Shown here piece by piece: positions 1-10,425 of a stretch of DNA of 64,000 nucleotides. The notes beneath the pieces are model-generated. The model worked only from the letters and a program-made list of their open reading frames with translations, was not told the DNA's origin and made no database searches. Position 1 is the stretch's first letter. Every line of letters starts with the position of its first letter. This stretch comes from Gordonia pseudamarae. Lineage in GTDB: Bacteria > Actinomycetota > Actinomycetes > Mycobacteriales > Mycobacteriaceae. Made by a program: the position numbers and the translations under genes. The stretch spans positions 4,774,001 to 4,838,000 of the forward strand of contig NZ_CP045809.1 of NCBI RefSeq assembly GCF_025273675.1, given 5' to 3'.

Positions 1-3000
1 GCATGCTGGATCGAGTCGACATTCGGCCTCGATACCGAACCCTCCTCGGGACGGGTGATCCGGCAGAAGCCGCAACGCGTACGAGACGCGGCGGCCCTAC
101 TGGCCGATCACAGCGGCTGCACCCCGGACGAATGTGCGACAGCGATCCGCGCGACACTTCTCGCCGGCTCGAATGCAGCACATTCGGGTACCGGCCGCCC
201 CTTGTTCGCGTTCCGGCTCCACCAGTTCTTATCCAAGGGCGACACCGTCTACACGTCCATTGAGCCCGAACGCACTCGGCATGTGACGTCGACGTACCAG
301 GTGGCGGTCCCCGGAGAACCACACAAAATCCTTATCCCACTGTCCTTTTGCCGCGAATGCGGCCAGGAGTATCTCGTCGTGGCCCGCACCGACGACCGCG
401 GCACGATCCGGTATCGACCGAGGCGGGACCGGGATGCGAGCGGCGGTGATGACGCAAACGGGTACCTGTATATCTCCGAGGAGCAGCCGTGGCCGCAGGA
501 TCCGGTCGCAGAAGGCCGCTTTCCTGATTCGTGGCTCGCGGACGGTGTGGTGATCGATCGACTGCGGCGACATCAGCCCCGGATTGTCCGAGTCGCCGTC
601 GACGGTACCGAAGAACCCGACGGGATCGTCGCCACGTATGTTCCGTCACCGTTCCGATTTTGCCTGCGGTGCAAGGTTTCCTACGAGCAGACCCGCGGCA
701 ACGATTTCGCCAAGCTGGCCAGCCTCGATGCCGAGGGCCGCAGTTCGGCGGTGTCCGTGGTGAGTACCTCGATTGTCCGTTCGCTGAAAGAGTTACCGAC
801 AGCCGACCTCGATGCGGCTGCCCGAAAACTGTTGACCTTCGTCGACAATCGCCAGGATGCCAGTCTGCAAGCCGGACACTTCAACGATTTTGTTCAGGTC
901 ACACAGATTCGCGGCGCGTTGTATCGGGCGTTGGCAGATGGACCGTTGCTGCATGACGAGGTGGCGCAGCGAGTGGTGGCCGCGCTCAACATCCCGTACG
1001 AGACATACGCGGCAAATCCGGATGCCAAGTACGGCCCGCGCAAGTCCGCCGAGCGCGCGTTCACCGCATTCATCGAGTACCGCCTGTATTCCGATCTGGA
1101 GCGGGGCTGGCGGGTGACCATGCCGAACCTGGAGCAGACGGCCCTACTGCGCATCGCGTACGAGTCGCTGACTGAGATCGCCGTAGACCAGGACCTGTGG
1201 TCGTCGAGCCCGCCAGGTCTCCGGTATGCCGATGCGGGCGCACGAAAAGAGCTGTGCCAGATAGTTCTCGATGAGTTCCGTCGCAAGTTGGCCGTTGACG
1301 TGGAGTGCTTGACCGACGACGGTTTCGACCGGTTACAGCGGCAGTCCGGCCAACACCTCACCGGGTTGTGGTCAGTCTCGGGGCGCGATCTGCCCCGTGT
1401 GGGGACGGTTTCCTCCCATCCCGGAACACCGGGGCTGTCTCGGGCCGACACCCGAATGACCGGCCGCAGCGCACTCGGCCGCTACATTCGCGATCGCAGC
1501 ACGCTGCGGAATCTGGACGGCAGCAGGCTCACCACCGCCGATGCGCAGGACGTCATCGAGAAACTCCTGGCGATCTTGGAGCGATCCGGCCTGTTGACGA
1601 AGGTATCGATTCCTGATGATCCCGGCCCCAACTATCGGCTGAAGGCGTCAGCGATCATCTGGTGCGCCGGGGACGGTGTCAATGCCGCACCAGATCAGTT
1701 GCGCCGAACCGCGAACGCCGATCAAGGAATTCGCGTGAATCCCTTCTTCCGCGATCTGTATCAGAAGGCCGCGGCCACCTTGGCCGAGATGCACGCACAT
1801 GAGCACACCGCCCAGGTGCCGTCGCAGGTCCGCGCCGACCGAGAGGACGAGTTCCGTTCCGGCGCACTGCCGGTGATGTACTGCTCACCCACAATGGAAC
1901 TGGGTGTCGATATTTCCAGTCTCAACGCGGTAGGGCTACGGAACGTGCCCCCGACGCCGGCGAACTATGCCCAGCGGTCAGGTCGTGCCGGGCGATCTGG
2001 TCAGCCCGCACTGGTGGTTACCTACTGCGCGACGGGAAACTCACATGACCAATACTATTTCCGACGATCTCAGGACATGGTCGCGGGCTCGGTCGCGGCT
2101 CCGCGACTCGACCTGACCAATGAGTCACTACTGGCTTCGCACTTGCATGCCCTGTGGTTGGCCGAGACCGGCGCGAGCCTGCATTCGCGGATGCCCCAGC
2201 TGCTCGACGTCGAGTCTCCTGCGATACCCCTCGTGACTGACCTGGCGTTCGCCTTGAGTCAATCCGATGCCGCCACAAGGGCGACCACGCGTGCCGAGGC
2301 AATCATCGCGCCACTGCATCCCGAGCTGGTGAATACCTCCTGGTGGTATGACGGTTGGACCGAGAAGGTTATCAATTCGGCTGCGACATCATTTGATGCC
2401 GCCTGTGATCGATGGCGCGAACTGTACCGTGCCGCACTCGACGATCAGGTCGAACAGAATCGCATTGTGCTCGACACGTCCGCCAGTGCCGGTGCCCGCC
2501 GGGCCGCCGAGTCTCGGCGTCGCGACGCCGAGAACCAGCTCAAGTTGTTGCGCAACGAGGATTCCGATACCGGCCATTCCGATTTCTACACGTACCGGTA
2601 CTTCGCCTCCGAAGGATTCCTGCCCGGCTACAGTTTCCCCCGGCTCCCCCTCGCGGCGTACATCCCGGGCGGGAGAATGGCGGGCGCGGGATCCGAGCAG
2701 GGCAACTACCTTCAGCGGCCACGGTTTCTCGCCATATCCGAGTTCGGTCCCGGTGCGTTGATCTACCACGAGGGTGCTCGGTACGAGGTCCGCCGGATCC
2801 AGGTTCCCATGGCGGCAGGGGGTGTCGGCACCGTCGACCTGCAGGATGCCCGACGATGCGAGGATTGCGGTTACCACCACATCCGGCAGCCCGGTCTTGA
2901 CGTGTGCGAGAACTGCGGAACGGTCTTGCCTGCTCCGCGACAGAACCTGATGCGCATGCAAACGGTGTTCACCCGGCGCCGCCAGCGCATCTCATCCGAC

Positions 3001-4122
3001 GAGGAGGAACGTCGGCGGGCCGGTTTCGAGCTCGAGACCTCGTACCGGTTCAGTCAGCACGGTCCGCAGGCAGGACGTGCCGACGCCAAGGTCACGGCCG
3101 ACGATCTACCGCTCGCGGAGATCAGTTACGGCGACACCGCGGTTGTCCGCGTGACCAACTTGGGGCGCCGCCGCCGAAGGAACCCGGATGAACTCGGATA
3201 TTGGCTCGACACCGTCAAGGGCAATTGGCTCAGCGAAAAGGACGCATCCGATGCGACACCCGACGACGACGGCCTCGAAGACCTGGACAGGGCTGGTAAG
3301 GCGCAGAAGGTGATTCCGTACGTCGAGGACACCCGGAACATCGCCGTGCTGCGGCTGTCCACGTCACAGGATCAGACCGTGACCACCACGTTGCGGTATG
3401 CGCTGGAACGGGGCATCGAGGCGGAGTTCCAGCTGGAGGACTCCGAACTGTCGAGTGAGTCGTTGCCGGACAACACCGATCACGGCCGGATGTTGTTCAC
3501 CGAGTCAGCCGAGGGCGGCGCGGGCGTCCTTCGTCGGTTGGTGGCCGAACCGGATGCGATTGCGCGGGTCGCGCTGCGCGCCTTGGAGATCGCCCACTTC
3601 ACCACTGACGGAGTCGATGTCGAGGCGGCAAAACAGCCTGCCGAGCGCTGCGAAAAGGCTTGCTACGACTGCCTGCTCTCCTACGGGAATCAGCTCGACC
3701 ACACACGTATCGACCGGCATGCCGTACGCGATCTGCTGCTGCGGATGGCACATAGTCGCACCACTCCGGCCGCCGATGGAAGCAGCAGCGATCCTCAGCG
3801 GATGGATGCGCTTCGTGCCCTATGCGCGACCGACTCCGAACGCGCACTCCTGGATACTCTGGCTTCGAACGAGCACCGGCTTCCCGACGCTGTCCACGAA
3901 ACCGTCGGTGACGTCCACGCCGACTTCGTTTTCCACAACGACACCGCGTCTGCGGCGGTGTTCGTCGACGAGCCGTCCGGCAATCCCGGACCTGGCCGCG
4001 ATGGCGCCGCCGAGGATTCGCTGTTCGATCGGGGCTGGTCGGTGATCCGGCTGCGAGCCGATCGGGACTGGCTGGCACAGATTCGTGAGCATACCTATGT
4101 ATTCGGGACAGGAAGGAACTGA
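1..4122 (+). CDS. YprA/DrmA-B-like helicase with C-terminal DUF1998 domain (5' partial)
   Basis: Coding is open from base 1, so the true start and the N-terminal helicase half lie outside the window. The visible part (about 1370 residues) has the second RecA-like lobe, with SPTMELGVDIS followed by QRSGRAGRSGQ (helicase motifs V-VI). Zinc-knuckle pairs follow (CRECG, CLRC, CEDCG, CENCG), and a DUF1998 signature near the end (CEKACYDCLLSYGNQ, then HTRIDR). This is the architecture of YprA-type ATP-dependent helicases and of the DrmA plus DrmB functions in DISARM phage defence. It is followed after 1 nt by an SNF2 helicase and then an adenine methyltransferase, so all three probably form one operon. 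Exact system membership (DISARM variant or another helicase/methylase system) is inference, because the upstream partners are not visible. Confidence 0.85.
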   Translation, partial: ACWIESTFGLDTEPSSGRVIRQKPQRVRDAAALLADHSGCTPDECATAIRATLLAGSNAAHSGTGRPLFAFRLHQFLSKGDTVYTSIEPERTRHVTSTYQVAVPGEPHKILIPLSFCRECGQEYLVVARTDDRGTIRYRPRRDRDASGGDDANGYLYISEEQPWPQDPVAEGRFPDSWLADGVVIDRLRRHQPRIVRVAVDGTEEPDGIVATYVPSPFRFCLRCKVSYEQTRGNDFAKLASLDAEGRSSAVSVVSTSIVRSLKELPTADLDAAARKLLTFVDNRQDASLQAGHFNDFVQVTQIRGALYRALADGPLLHDEVAQRVVAALNIPYETYAANPDAKYGPRKSAERAFTAFIEYRLYSDLERGWRVTMPNLEQTALLRIAYESLTEIAVDQDLWSSSPPGLRYADAGARKELCQIVLDEFRRKLAVDVECLTDDGFDRLQRQSGQHLTGLWSVSGRDLPRVGTVSSHPGTPGLSRADTRMTGRSALGRYIRDRSTLRNLDGSRLTTADAQDVIEKLLAILERSGLLTKVSIPDDPGPNYRLKASAIIWCAGDGVNAAPDQLRRTANADQGIRVNPFFRDLYQKAAATLAEMHAHEHTAQVPSQVRADREDEFRSGALPVMYCSPTMELGVDISSLNAVGLRNVPPTPANYAQRSGRAGRSGQPALVVTYCATGNSHDQYYFRRSQDMVAGSVAAPRLDLTNESLLASHLHALWLAETGASLHSRMPQLLDVESPAIPLVTDLAFALSQSDAATRATTRAEAIIAPLHPELVNTSWWYDGWTEKVINSAATSFDAACDRWRELYRAALDDQVEQNRIVLDTSASAGARRAAESRRRDAENQLKLLRNEDSDTGHSDFYTYRYFASEGFLPGYSFPRLPLAAYIPGGRMAGAGSEQGNYLQRPRFLAISEFGPGALIYHEGARYEVRRIQVPMAAGGVGTVDLQDARRCEDCGYHHIRQPGLDVCENCGTVLPAPRQNLMRMQTVFTRRRQRISSDEEERRRAGFELETSYRFSQHGPQAGRADAKVTADDLPLAEISYGDTAVVRVTNLGRRRRRNPDELGYWLDTVKGNWLSEKDASDATPDDDGLEDLDRAGKAQKVIPYVEDTRNIAVLRLSTSQDQTVTTTLRYALERGIEAEFQLEDSELSSESLPDNTDHGRMLFTESAEGGAGVLRRLVAEPDAIARVALRALEIAHFTTDGVDVEAAKQPAERCEKACYDCLLSYGNQLDHTRIDRHAVRDLLLRMAHSRTTPAADGSSSDPQRMDALRALCATDSERALLDTLASNEHRLPDAVHETVGDVHADFVFHNDTASAAVFVDEPSGNPGPGRDGAAEDSLFDRGWSVIRLRADRDWLAQIREHTYVFGTGRN

Positions 4123-4123
4123 C

Positions 4124-6943
4124 ATGGGTTTTTCGCCTGGGAATCTGGTGACCGCACGCGGCCGTGAATGGGTGGTGCTGCCCGACAGCACCGATGATTT
4201 CCTGGTGCTGCGCCCGCTCGGTGGACTCGACGACGACGTCGCCGGTGTTCTCGCGAGCGAAGGTGTTGAGCCCGCATCGTTTCCGCCGCCGTCCGCCGAT
4301 GACCTCGGTGACCATTTCAGTGCCCGACTTCTCACGAACGCCCTCCGTATCGGGTTTCGATCCACTGCCGGGCCGTTCCGCTGTCTGGGTTCGATCGCCG
4401 TGCAGCCCCGCGCATATCAGCTGGTACCGCTGATGTTGGCGTTACGTCAGGACGTGGTCCGGCTACTGATCGCCGACGATGTGGGGATCGGCAAGACTGT
4501 CGAAGCGGGTTTGATCGCGGCCGAACTCCTGGCGGTGGGTGAAGCCCGGGGGTTGTCGGTGCTGTGCTCACCGGCGCTCGCGGAACAGTGGCAGTCGGAA
4601 CTGCGGGAGAAGTTCGGGTTGGAAGCCGAACTCGTGTTGTCCTCGACAGTGCGGCGCCTTGAACGCGGCCGGATCGGCAGTGAGTCGATTTTCGAACGCT
4701 ATCCGATCACGGTGGTATCCACCGACTTCATCAAGTCGTCGAGAAGGCGGCACGAGTTTCTGCGCACCTGCCCGGACATGGTAATCGTCGATGAGGTCCA
4801 TACCTGCGTCGCTGCGGCCGGGCAGGGCGGATCGGGCCGAACCCAACGTTACGAATTGATGCGGGAGCTCGCCAAGGATCAGCGGAGGCACATGATCTTA
4901 GCCAGTGCCACACCACATTCGGGTAATGAGGAAGCGTTCCGCAATCTGCTCGGGCTCCTCGACCCGGCACTGGAGATGGTGGACCTGGAGCAACGATGGG
5001 GCCGAGAGTTGCTGGCCCGGCATTTCGTGCAGCGCCGGCGCGGTGACATCCGCCGCTACCTGGATGAGGACACCCCATTTCCGAAGGACCGGCTCACCAA
5101 GGAAGTCGCGTACACACTGTCGGACGAGTATCGGTCATTGTTCGACCGGGTCCTGGACTACGCACGGGAAACCGTCCGCACCGACGACGGTGACCTGACC
5201 AAGCGGGTGAACTGGTGGTCCGCGCTCGCGTTGCTGCGCGCGCTCGCGTCGTCCCCGCGCGCCGCTGCGCAAACGCTGCGCACCCGGGCCGCCTCGGCAG
5301 CGGCCGGCACACCCCACGAGGCGGACATCATCGGGCGCGCGGTGGTTCTCGATCAGGCCGACGACGAGGCCGTCGAAGCATCCGACACCACGCCCGGCGC
5401 GGCTCCGGAGTCCGGCCAGGATTCGGCCGAACGCAAACTCCGTGGCTTCCTCACGGAAGCGAGGAAACTGGAGGGAAAAGCCGATCGTAAGGTCGCCGCT
5501 CTGGTCAAGGAGGTCAAAAAGCTCCTCGCCGAGGGCTGCGACCCGATCGTCTTCTGCCGCTTCATCGACACCGCCGAGTATGTCGCCGAGCAACTCGATA
5601 AGGCGTTGGGTCGCACTGTGACTGTGCGGCCGGTGACGGGCACACTCCCGCCGGCCGAGCGCGTGTCACGTATTGAGGACCTGACAGCGGCAGAGGGACG
5701 CCACGTACTCGTGGCCACCGACTGCCTGTCTGAGGGGGTCAACCTGCAAGAGAGTTTCCAGGCTGTGGTGCATTACGATCTCGCCTGGAATCCGACCCGG
5801 CATGAGCAGCGGGAGGGCCGGGTCGACAGGTTCGGGCAGCGCGCCGATCAGGTTCGGGCGGTGACGCTCTATGGCCGCGACAACAAGATTGACGGCATCG
5901 TGCTCGAGGTGTTGCTGCGTAAGCACGAGCAGATCCGAAAGGCCACGGGTGTGTCGGTTCCGGTGCCCGACAGCAACGGTGCCGTGGTCGAGGCACTGAT
6001 GGAAGGACTGTTGTTGCGCGGCGCCGATGCCGAGCAGCTCTCCCTGGATCTGGGCGTTCAGGCGAAGCAGGGCAGCCTGTTCGACGAGTGGATGTCGAGC
6101 GCCGAACGGGAACGTCGCGCGCAGACCAAGTACGCACAGCACGCGATCAAGCCCGAGGAGGTGTCGGCGGAACTGACTGCGGCACGTGAATCACTCGGCA
6201 CCCGCGACCAGGTCCGTTCCTGCGTCGAAAATGCCTTGCATGCTTTGCATTCCACAGTGCGAACCACCGAAAACGGCATGCTCGCCACACTCGCTCCCCT
6301 GCCCCTGGGCGTGCTGGACGCGCTACCACCGGACCGGAACGACCCGCTGTTGTTCGCCGACGACCTTCCGGTCCGCCGTGGCGATGCCGTACTGTCGCGT
6401 ACCGACGCATCGGTGGAGGCCATCGCGGGTTATGTCATCGAGTCGGCCCTCGATGAGGGGCTGGACCCGGAACTCCGCCCGGCCAGACGTTGTTCGGTGG
6501 TGCGCACGGCTGCGGTATCGGTGCGCACCACCCTGCTGGTCACCCGCTACCGCTTTCACCTTGAGCTTCCGTCCCGGACGGGGCTGCGTCAGTTGATTGC
6601 CGAGGATGCCGCCACATTCGCGTTCGAGGGTTCTCCCGCCCAGGCCCGATGGCTTGGCAAGGACAAGGTTCCCGACTTGCTGGCCGCCACACCGAGCGGC
6701 AATGTTCCTGCCCCGCAGGCCAAGCAGTTCATATCGCGCGCTGTCGACGGAATCGACACCCTCCGCCCCTATTTGGAGGATCGGGGCAAGGAAATGGCGC
6801 AGGAGTTGTTGGCCTCGCACCGGCGGGTGCGGCAGGCGTCGGCCGAGATCGTTCGTGGTTTGAAAGTCACCCCGGAGCCCGGCGCCGATGTGCTCGGGGT
6901 GTTTGTGTTTATTCCGGATTCGGCTGCGGGGAGTGGGCGATGA
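4124..6943 (+). CDS. SNF2/HepA-family helicase, DrmD-like
   Basis: A 939-residue SNF2-superfamily ATPase. Walker A (DDVGIGKTVEAG) lies near residue 120, the DEVH Walker B box near 223, and the C-terminal lobe motif REGRVDRFGQ near 560. A long C-terminal region of unknown function follows. The start is ATG 4124, preceded by an AGGAAGG ribosome site at about 8 nt, and one base after the previous stop. An in-frame ATG at 4085 lies inside the upstream gene and is less likely. The 3' end overlaps the methyltransferase start as ATGA, indicating translational coupling. In class 1 DISARM the SNF2 helicase (DrmD) stands next to an adenine methylase, which is the basis for the comparison. Its role here would be DNA translocation or remodelling in anti-phage defence. 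Confidence 0.9.
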   Translation: MGFSPGNLVTARGREWVVLPDSTDDFLVLRPLGGLDDDVAGVLASEGVEPASFPPPSADDLGDHFSARLLTNALRIGFRSTAGPFRCLGSIAVQPRAYQLVPLMLALRQDVVRLLIADDVGIGKTVEAGLIAAELLAVGEARGLSVLCSPALAEQWQSELREKFGLEAELVLSSTVRRLERGRIGSESIFERYPITVVSTDFIKSSRRRHEFLRTCPDMVIVDEVHTCVAAAGQGGSGRTQRYELMRELAKDQRRHMILASATPHSGNEEAFRNLLGLLDPALEMVDLEQRWGRELLARHFVQRRRGDIRRYLDEDTPFPKDRLTKEVAYTLSDEYRSLFDRVLDYARETVRTDDGDLTKRVNWWSALALLRALASSPRAAAQTLRTRAASAAAGTPHEADIIGRAVVLDQADDEAVEASDTTPGAAPESGQDSAERKLRGFLTEARKLEGKADRKVAALVKEVKKLLAEGCDPIVFCRFIDTAEYVAEQLDKALGRTVTVRPVTGTLPPAERVSRIEDLTAAEGRHVLVATDCLSEGVNLQESFQAVVHYDLAWNPTRHEQREGRVDRFGQRADQVRAVTLYGRDNKIDGIVLEVLLRKHEQIRKATGVSVPVPDSNGAVVEALMEGLLLRGADAEQLSLDLGVQAKQGSLFDEWMSSAERERRAQTKYAQHAIKPEEVSAELTAARESLGTRDQVRSCVENALHALHSTVRTTENGMLATLAPLPLGVLDALPPDRNDPLLFADDLPVRRGDAVLSRTDASVEAIAGYVIESALDEGLDPELRPARRCSVVRTAAVSVRTTLLVTRYRFHLELPSRTGLRQLIAEDAATFAFEGSPAQARWLGKDKVPDLLAATPSGNVPAPQAKQFISRAVDGIDTLRPYLEDRGKEMAQELLASHRRVRQASAEIVRGLKVTPEPGADVLGVFVFIPDSAAGSGR

Positions 6944-9900
6944 GCCTGGATCAGTTTGTCGGGGTGCGGATCGTCGGTGGTCTGCTACCGGCCAACCTGC
7001 CTTCGCTGCTGTCCTCCGGTCATGATCCTTCGGGTAAAGCACTGCTACCCAAGGACTATCACCTTGTCGCGGGTGAGACCGTCCGCGACGCCGCCAACCG
7101 GGTGTGGGCGTATCTGCGGGGCGCGTGGACCGGTTACCGGGAAGCACTCGAGCAACTGCCCGACGGCGCACCCACCACCTCGCTCACCCGTGAACGTTTC
7201 CTGCTGATCCTGCTCGACCAGCTCGGTTATGGCCGGGTGGCCACCACCGGACGCGGCGGCATCGTCGCCGACGGCCAGTCCTTCCCGGTGTCGCACCTGT
7301 GGGGTATCACGCCGATCCACCTTCTCGGTGCCGGTACGTCGCTCGATACCCGCACCAAGGGTGCCGCGGGGGCGGCCGGGGCGTCACCGCAATCGATGGT
7401 CCAGGAGCTACTCAACCGCAGTGACACGCATCTGTGGGCGATCCTGTCGAACGGACGTACACTGCGGTTGCTACGCGATTCGACATCGCTGGTCGGGTCC
7501 GCGTATGTGGAGTTCGACCTGGAAGCGATCTTCGACGGTGACCTCTTCCCTGACTTCCTGCTGCTGTACACCTTGTGCCAGGTGTCGCGGGTGGAGGTGC
7601 TGGACGAGGAGATCGGCGCGTCATCGTGCCGTCTGGAGCAGTGGCGCACTGAGTCCATCGAGTCCGGTTCGCGTGCGTTGAATCAATTGCGGGACGGAGT
7701 GGTGGATGCGCTGCGGACCCTTGGTCGCGGTTTCCTCGCCCACCCCGACAATGGTGAGCTGCGTGAGCAACTCGCGTCCGGTGACCTCTCGGTCGCCGAT
7801 GTGCACCATGCTCTGCTACGGGTGGTGTACCGGCTGCTATTCACTTTCGTCGCCGAGGACCGGGGCGTACTTCTGGACCCCGGCGCCGACCCGGTTGCGA
7901 AGGCCCGCTACGCGGAGTACTTCTCCACCGCACGCCTGCGCAGGACATCGCGCCGGCGGCGTGGTGGTGGCCGGTACGGTGACCGATGGCAGGCGCTGAC
8001 GCTGGTGTGGCGCGGGCTGGGTAGCGAAACCGGCCGGCCCGAGCTCGCCCTGCCGGGCATCGGTGGTCTCTTCGACATCGGAGAACTGGACTTTCTTACC
8101 GAGCACCAGGTCAGCAACGACGCGCTGCTGTCCGCGGTCCGGTCGCTCTCGTTGATCCGGGAGCCGAAATCCGGGGTGCTGCGGGTGGTGGACTACCGCA
8201 ATCTCGGTGCCGAAGAACTCGGCAGCATCTACGAGGCGCTGCTGGAGTTCGTACCCCACTGGGACGGGGTGACTAAGACGTACACCCTGGATATCGCGTC
8301 CGGTAATCAGCGCAAGGACACCGGTTCCTACTACACCCCGACGTCCCTGGTCGACTCACTCCTCGACACCGCCCTGGATCCGGTCCTCGATGACGCGGTC
8401 AAGTCGGCATCGGATGCCGAAGGTCAGATCTCTGCGCTGCTGGCCGTCACCGTCTGCGATCCTGCCTGTGGCAGTGGGCATTTCCTGGTGGGAGCGGCAC
8501 GACGTATCGCCAAGCGGGTTGCCGTGATTCGCACCGGTGACCCGGAGCCCGCGCCCGACCCCGTCCGCACAGCCATGCGCGATGTGGTAGGCCGATGCAT
8601 CTACGGCGTAGACATCAACCCACTCGCCGCCGAGCTGGCCAAGGTGTCGTTGTGGATGGAAGCCCTGGAACCCGGCCGACCGTTGATTTACCTCGACGCG
8701 CAGATCAAGGTGGGGAATGCCCTCATCGGCGCGACACCCGCCCTCCTCGCCGAAGAACTGCCCGACGCGGCGTTCAAACCGATCGAAGGGGACGACAAGA
8801 AGATCGCGACCGCGATCACCAAGGCCAACAAGGCCGAACGCAACGATCAGGGCAGCCTGTTCGGCCTGGGCGAAGCACTTCCCACAAACACCTCCCTGGC
8901 ACGAGAGGTACAGCAGGTCGTCGGTCGCGACACCCTGTCACTGGCCGACGTCCACGTCCAGCAACAGCGTCTGCGGACCTACGAGGACTCACCTGAGTAC
9001 CGCAACGCCCGACTGGTCGCCGATGCGTGGTGTGCCGCGTTCGTGTGGCCCAAGACCGACAGCGCACCCAAACCGATCACCCACGCCACCATCACCGGTC
9101 TGCGAGACGGCACCACCTGGCTGGACAGCAAGCAAGACAACCAGCTTGAACAACTTACCGCCGAGTACCGCTTCTTCCACTGGCACCTGGAGTTTCCGCA
9201 TATATTCCCCACTGATTCTACCGATTCGGGCACCGTCAATGAGGCGACCGGTTGGGCCGGCGGCTTCTCTGTGGTCCTGGGCAACCCGCCATGGGAGCGA
9301 GTCAAGCTGCAGGAGCAGGAGTTCTTCGCGGCCCGCGATCCCGAGATCGCGACTGCACCGAACGCAGCCGCTCGAAAGAAGCTGATTGCGGTGCTGCCGA
9401 ATACCAACGAATCGCTGTACCGAGCGTTCGTCGCCGAGAAGCGCCGCGCCGAAGGCATCTCACACATCTTGCACAATTCGGGCCGCTACCCGCTCACCGG
9501 ACGCGGCGACATCAATACCTACGCGGTATTCGCCGAAACCAACCGGAACCTCATCGACGGTAGTGGGCGACTCGGTGCGATCCTGCCGACTGGCATCGCC
9601 ACAGATGCCACCACCCAGTACTTCTTCAAGGACTTGGTCGAGCACGGATCGATCGCCAGCCTGTATGACTTCGAGAACTCACGCCCCCTATTCGCAGGCG
9701 TCCATCGGAGCTTCAAGTTCTGTTTGCTCACCTTGACTGGTCGGGATACCCGCGAGCCAGAGGCCGACTTTGCGTTCTTCGCACACGACCCGACGGACCT
9801 ACTGCGCCCCGACACCTGCTTCACGTTGAGCCCCGAAGAGATCACCCTCCTCAACCCCAATACCGGAACCTGCCCGATATTCCGATCGCGCCGCGATGCC

Positions 9901-10425
9901 GAGATCACCCTCGGAATCTACAAACGCGTCCCGGTCCTCATCAACGAGAACGACCCCAAGAACGGAAACCCGTGGGGCATAAAATTTATGACGATGTTCC
10001 ACATGTCGAACGACTCCGGCTTATTCCATACCCGCGAAGAACTCGAAGCCGACGGTTGGACACTGCGCGGCAATGTCTTCGAGAGAGAGAGAGAGAGAGA
10101 GAGAACAACTCCAGCGGATGCTCCCCCTCTACGAGGCCAAGATGATCCATCACTTCGACCACCGCTGGGCCACCTACGAACCCGACGGCGCCACTCGCCT
10201 GGTCACCGCCGAAGAGAAAGCCGACCTAAACTTCGTTGTCATGCCGCGCTACTGGGTCGCGGAGCAGGAAGTCACTGCCAAGCTTCCCAGCGGCACTCCC
10301 AACGAGGATTTCCTGGCGGGCTACCGATGGATCGCTCGATCGACAGACGAGCGTACGATGATCGCCGCCACGTTCCCACGATCCGGAGCTGGAAACAGTC
10401 TGCCAGTCATACTCAGTTCGGGTGA
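6940..10425 (+). CDS. N6-adenine DNA methyltransferase (PglX/DrmMI-like), frame broken at a GA repeat
   Basis: The start ATG overlaps the SNF2 stop (ATGA). The protein has a long N-terminal region (about 500 residues), methyltransferase motif I DPACGSGHF near residue 508, and the catalytic motif NPPW near 782. This is the order of the Eco57I/PglX-type adenine methylases used by type IIG, BREX and class 1 DISARM systems. At 10081-10104 the gene contains 12 GA dinucleotides. In this assembly the frame then reads unrelated residues until a stop at 10425, while the conserved C-terminal target-recognition region continues in another frame from 10082. Adding one GA unit, or removing two, would rejoin the two parts, so the sequence shows a frame-off allele. 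A sequencing length error in the tract is the main alternative. Confidence 0.88.
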   Translation: MSLDQFVGVRIVGGLLPANLPSLLSSGHDPSGKALLPKDYHLVAGETVRDAANRVWAYLRGAWTGYREALEQLPDGAPTTSLTRERFLLILLDQLGYGRVATTGRGGIVADGQSFPVSHLWGITPIHLLGAGTSLDTRTKGAAGAAGASPQSMVQELLNRSDTHLWAILSNGRTLRLLRDSTSLVGSAYVEFDLEAIFDGDLFPDFLLLYTLCQVSRVEVLDEEIGASSCRLEQWRTESIESGSRALNQLRDGVVDALRTLGRGFLAHPDNGELREQLASGDLSVADVHHALLRVVYRLLFTFVAEDRGVLLDPGADPVAKARYAEYFSTARLRRTSRRRRGGGRYGDRWQALTLVWRGLGSETGRPELALPGIGGLFDIGELDFLTEHQVSNDALLSAVRSLSLIREPKSGVLRVVDYRNLGAEELGSIYEALLEFVPHWDGVTKTYTLDIASGNQRKDTGSYYTPTSLVDSLLDTALDPVLDDAVKSASDAEGQISALLAVTVCDPACGSGHFLVGAARRIAKRVAVIRTGDPEPAPDPVRTAMRDVVGRCIYGVDINPLAAELAKVSLWMEALEPGRPLIYLDAQIKVGNALIGATPALLAEELPDAAFKPIEGDDKKIATAITKANKAERNDQGSLFGLGEALPTNTSLAREVQQVVGRDTLSLADVHVQQQRLRTYEDSPEYRNARLVADAWCAAFVWPKTDSAPKPITHATITGLRDGTTWLDSKQDNQLEQLTAEYRFFHWHLEFPHIFPTDSTDSGTVNEATGWAGGFSVVLGNPPWERVKLQEQEFFAARDPEIATAPNAAARKKLIAVLPNTNESLYRAFVAEKRRAEGISHILHNSGRYPLTGRGDINTYAVFAETNRNLIDGSGRLGAILPTGIATDATTQYFFKDLVEHGSIASLYDFENSRPLFAGVHRSFKFCLLTLTGRDTREPEADFAFFAHDPTDLLRPDTCFTLSPEEITLLNPNTGTCPIFRSRRDAEITLGIYKRVPVLINENDPKNGNPWGIKFMTMFHMSNDSGLFHTREELEADGWTLRGNVFERERERERTTPADAPPLRGQDDPSLRPPLGHLRTRRRHSPGHRRRESRPKLRCHAALLGRGAGSHCQASQRHSQRGFPGGLPMDRSIDRRAYDDRRHVPTIRSWKQSASHTQFG

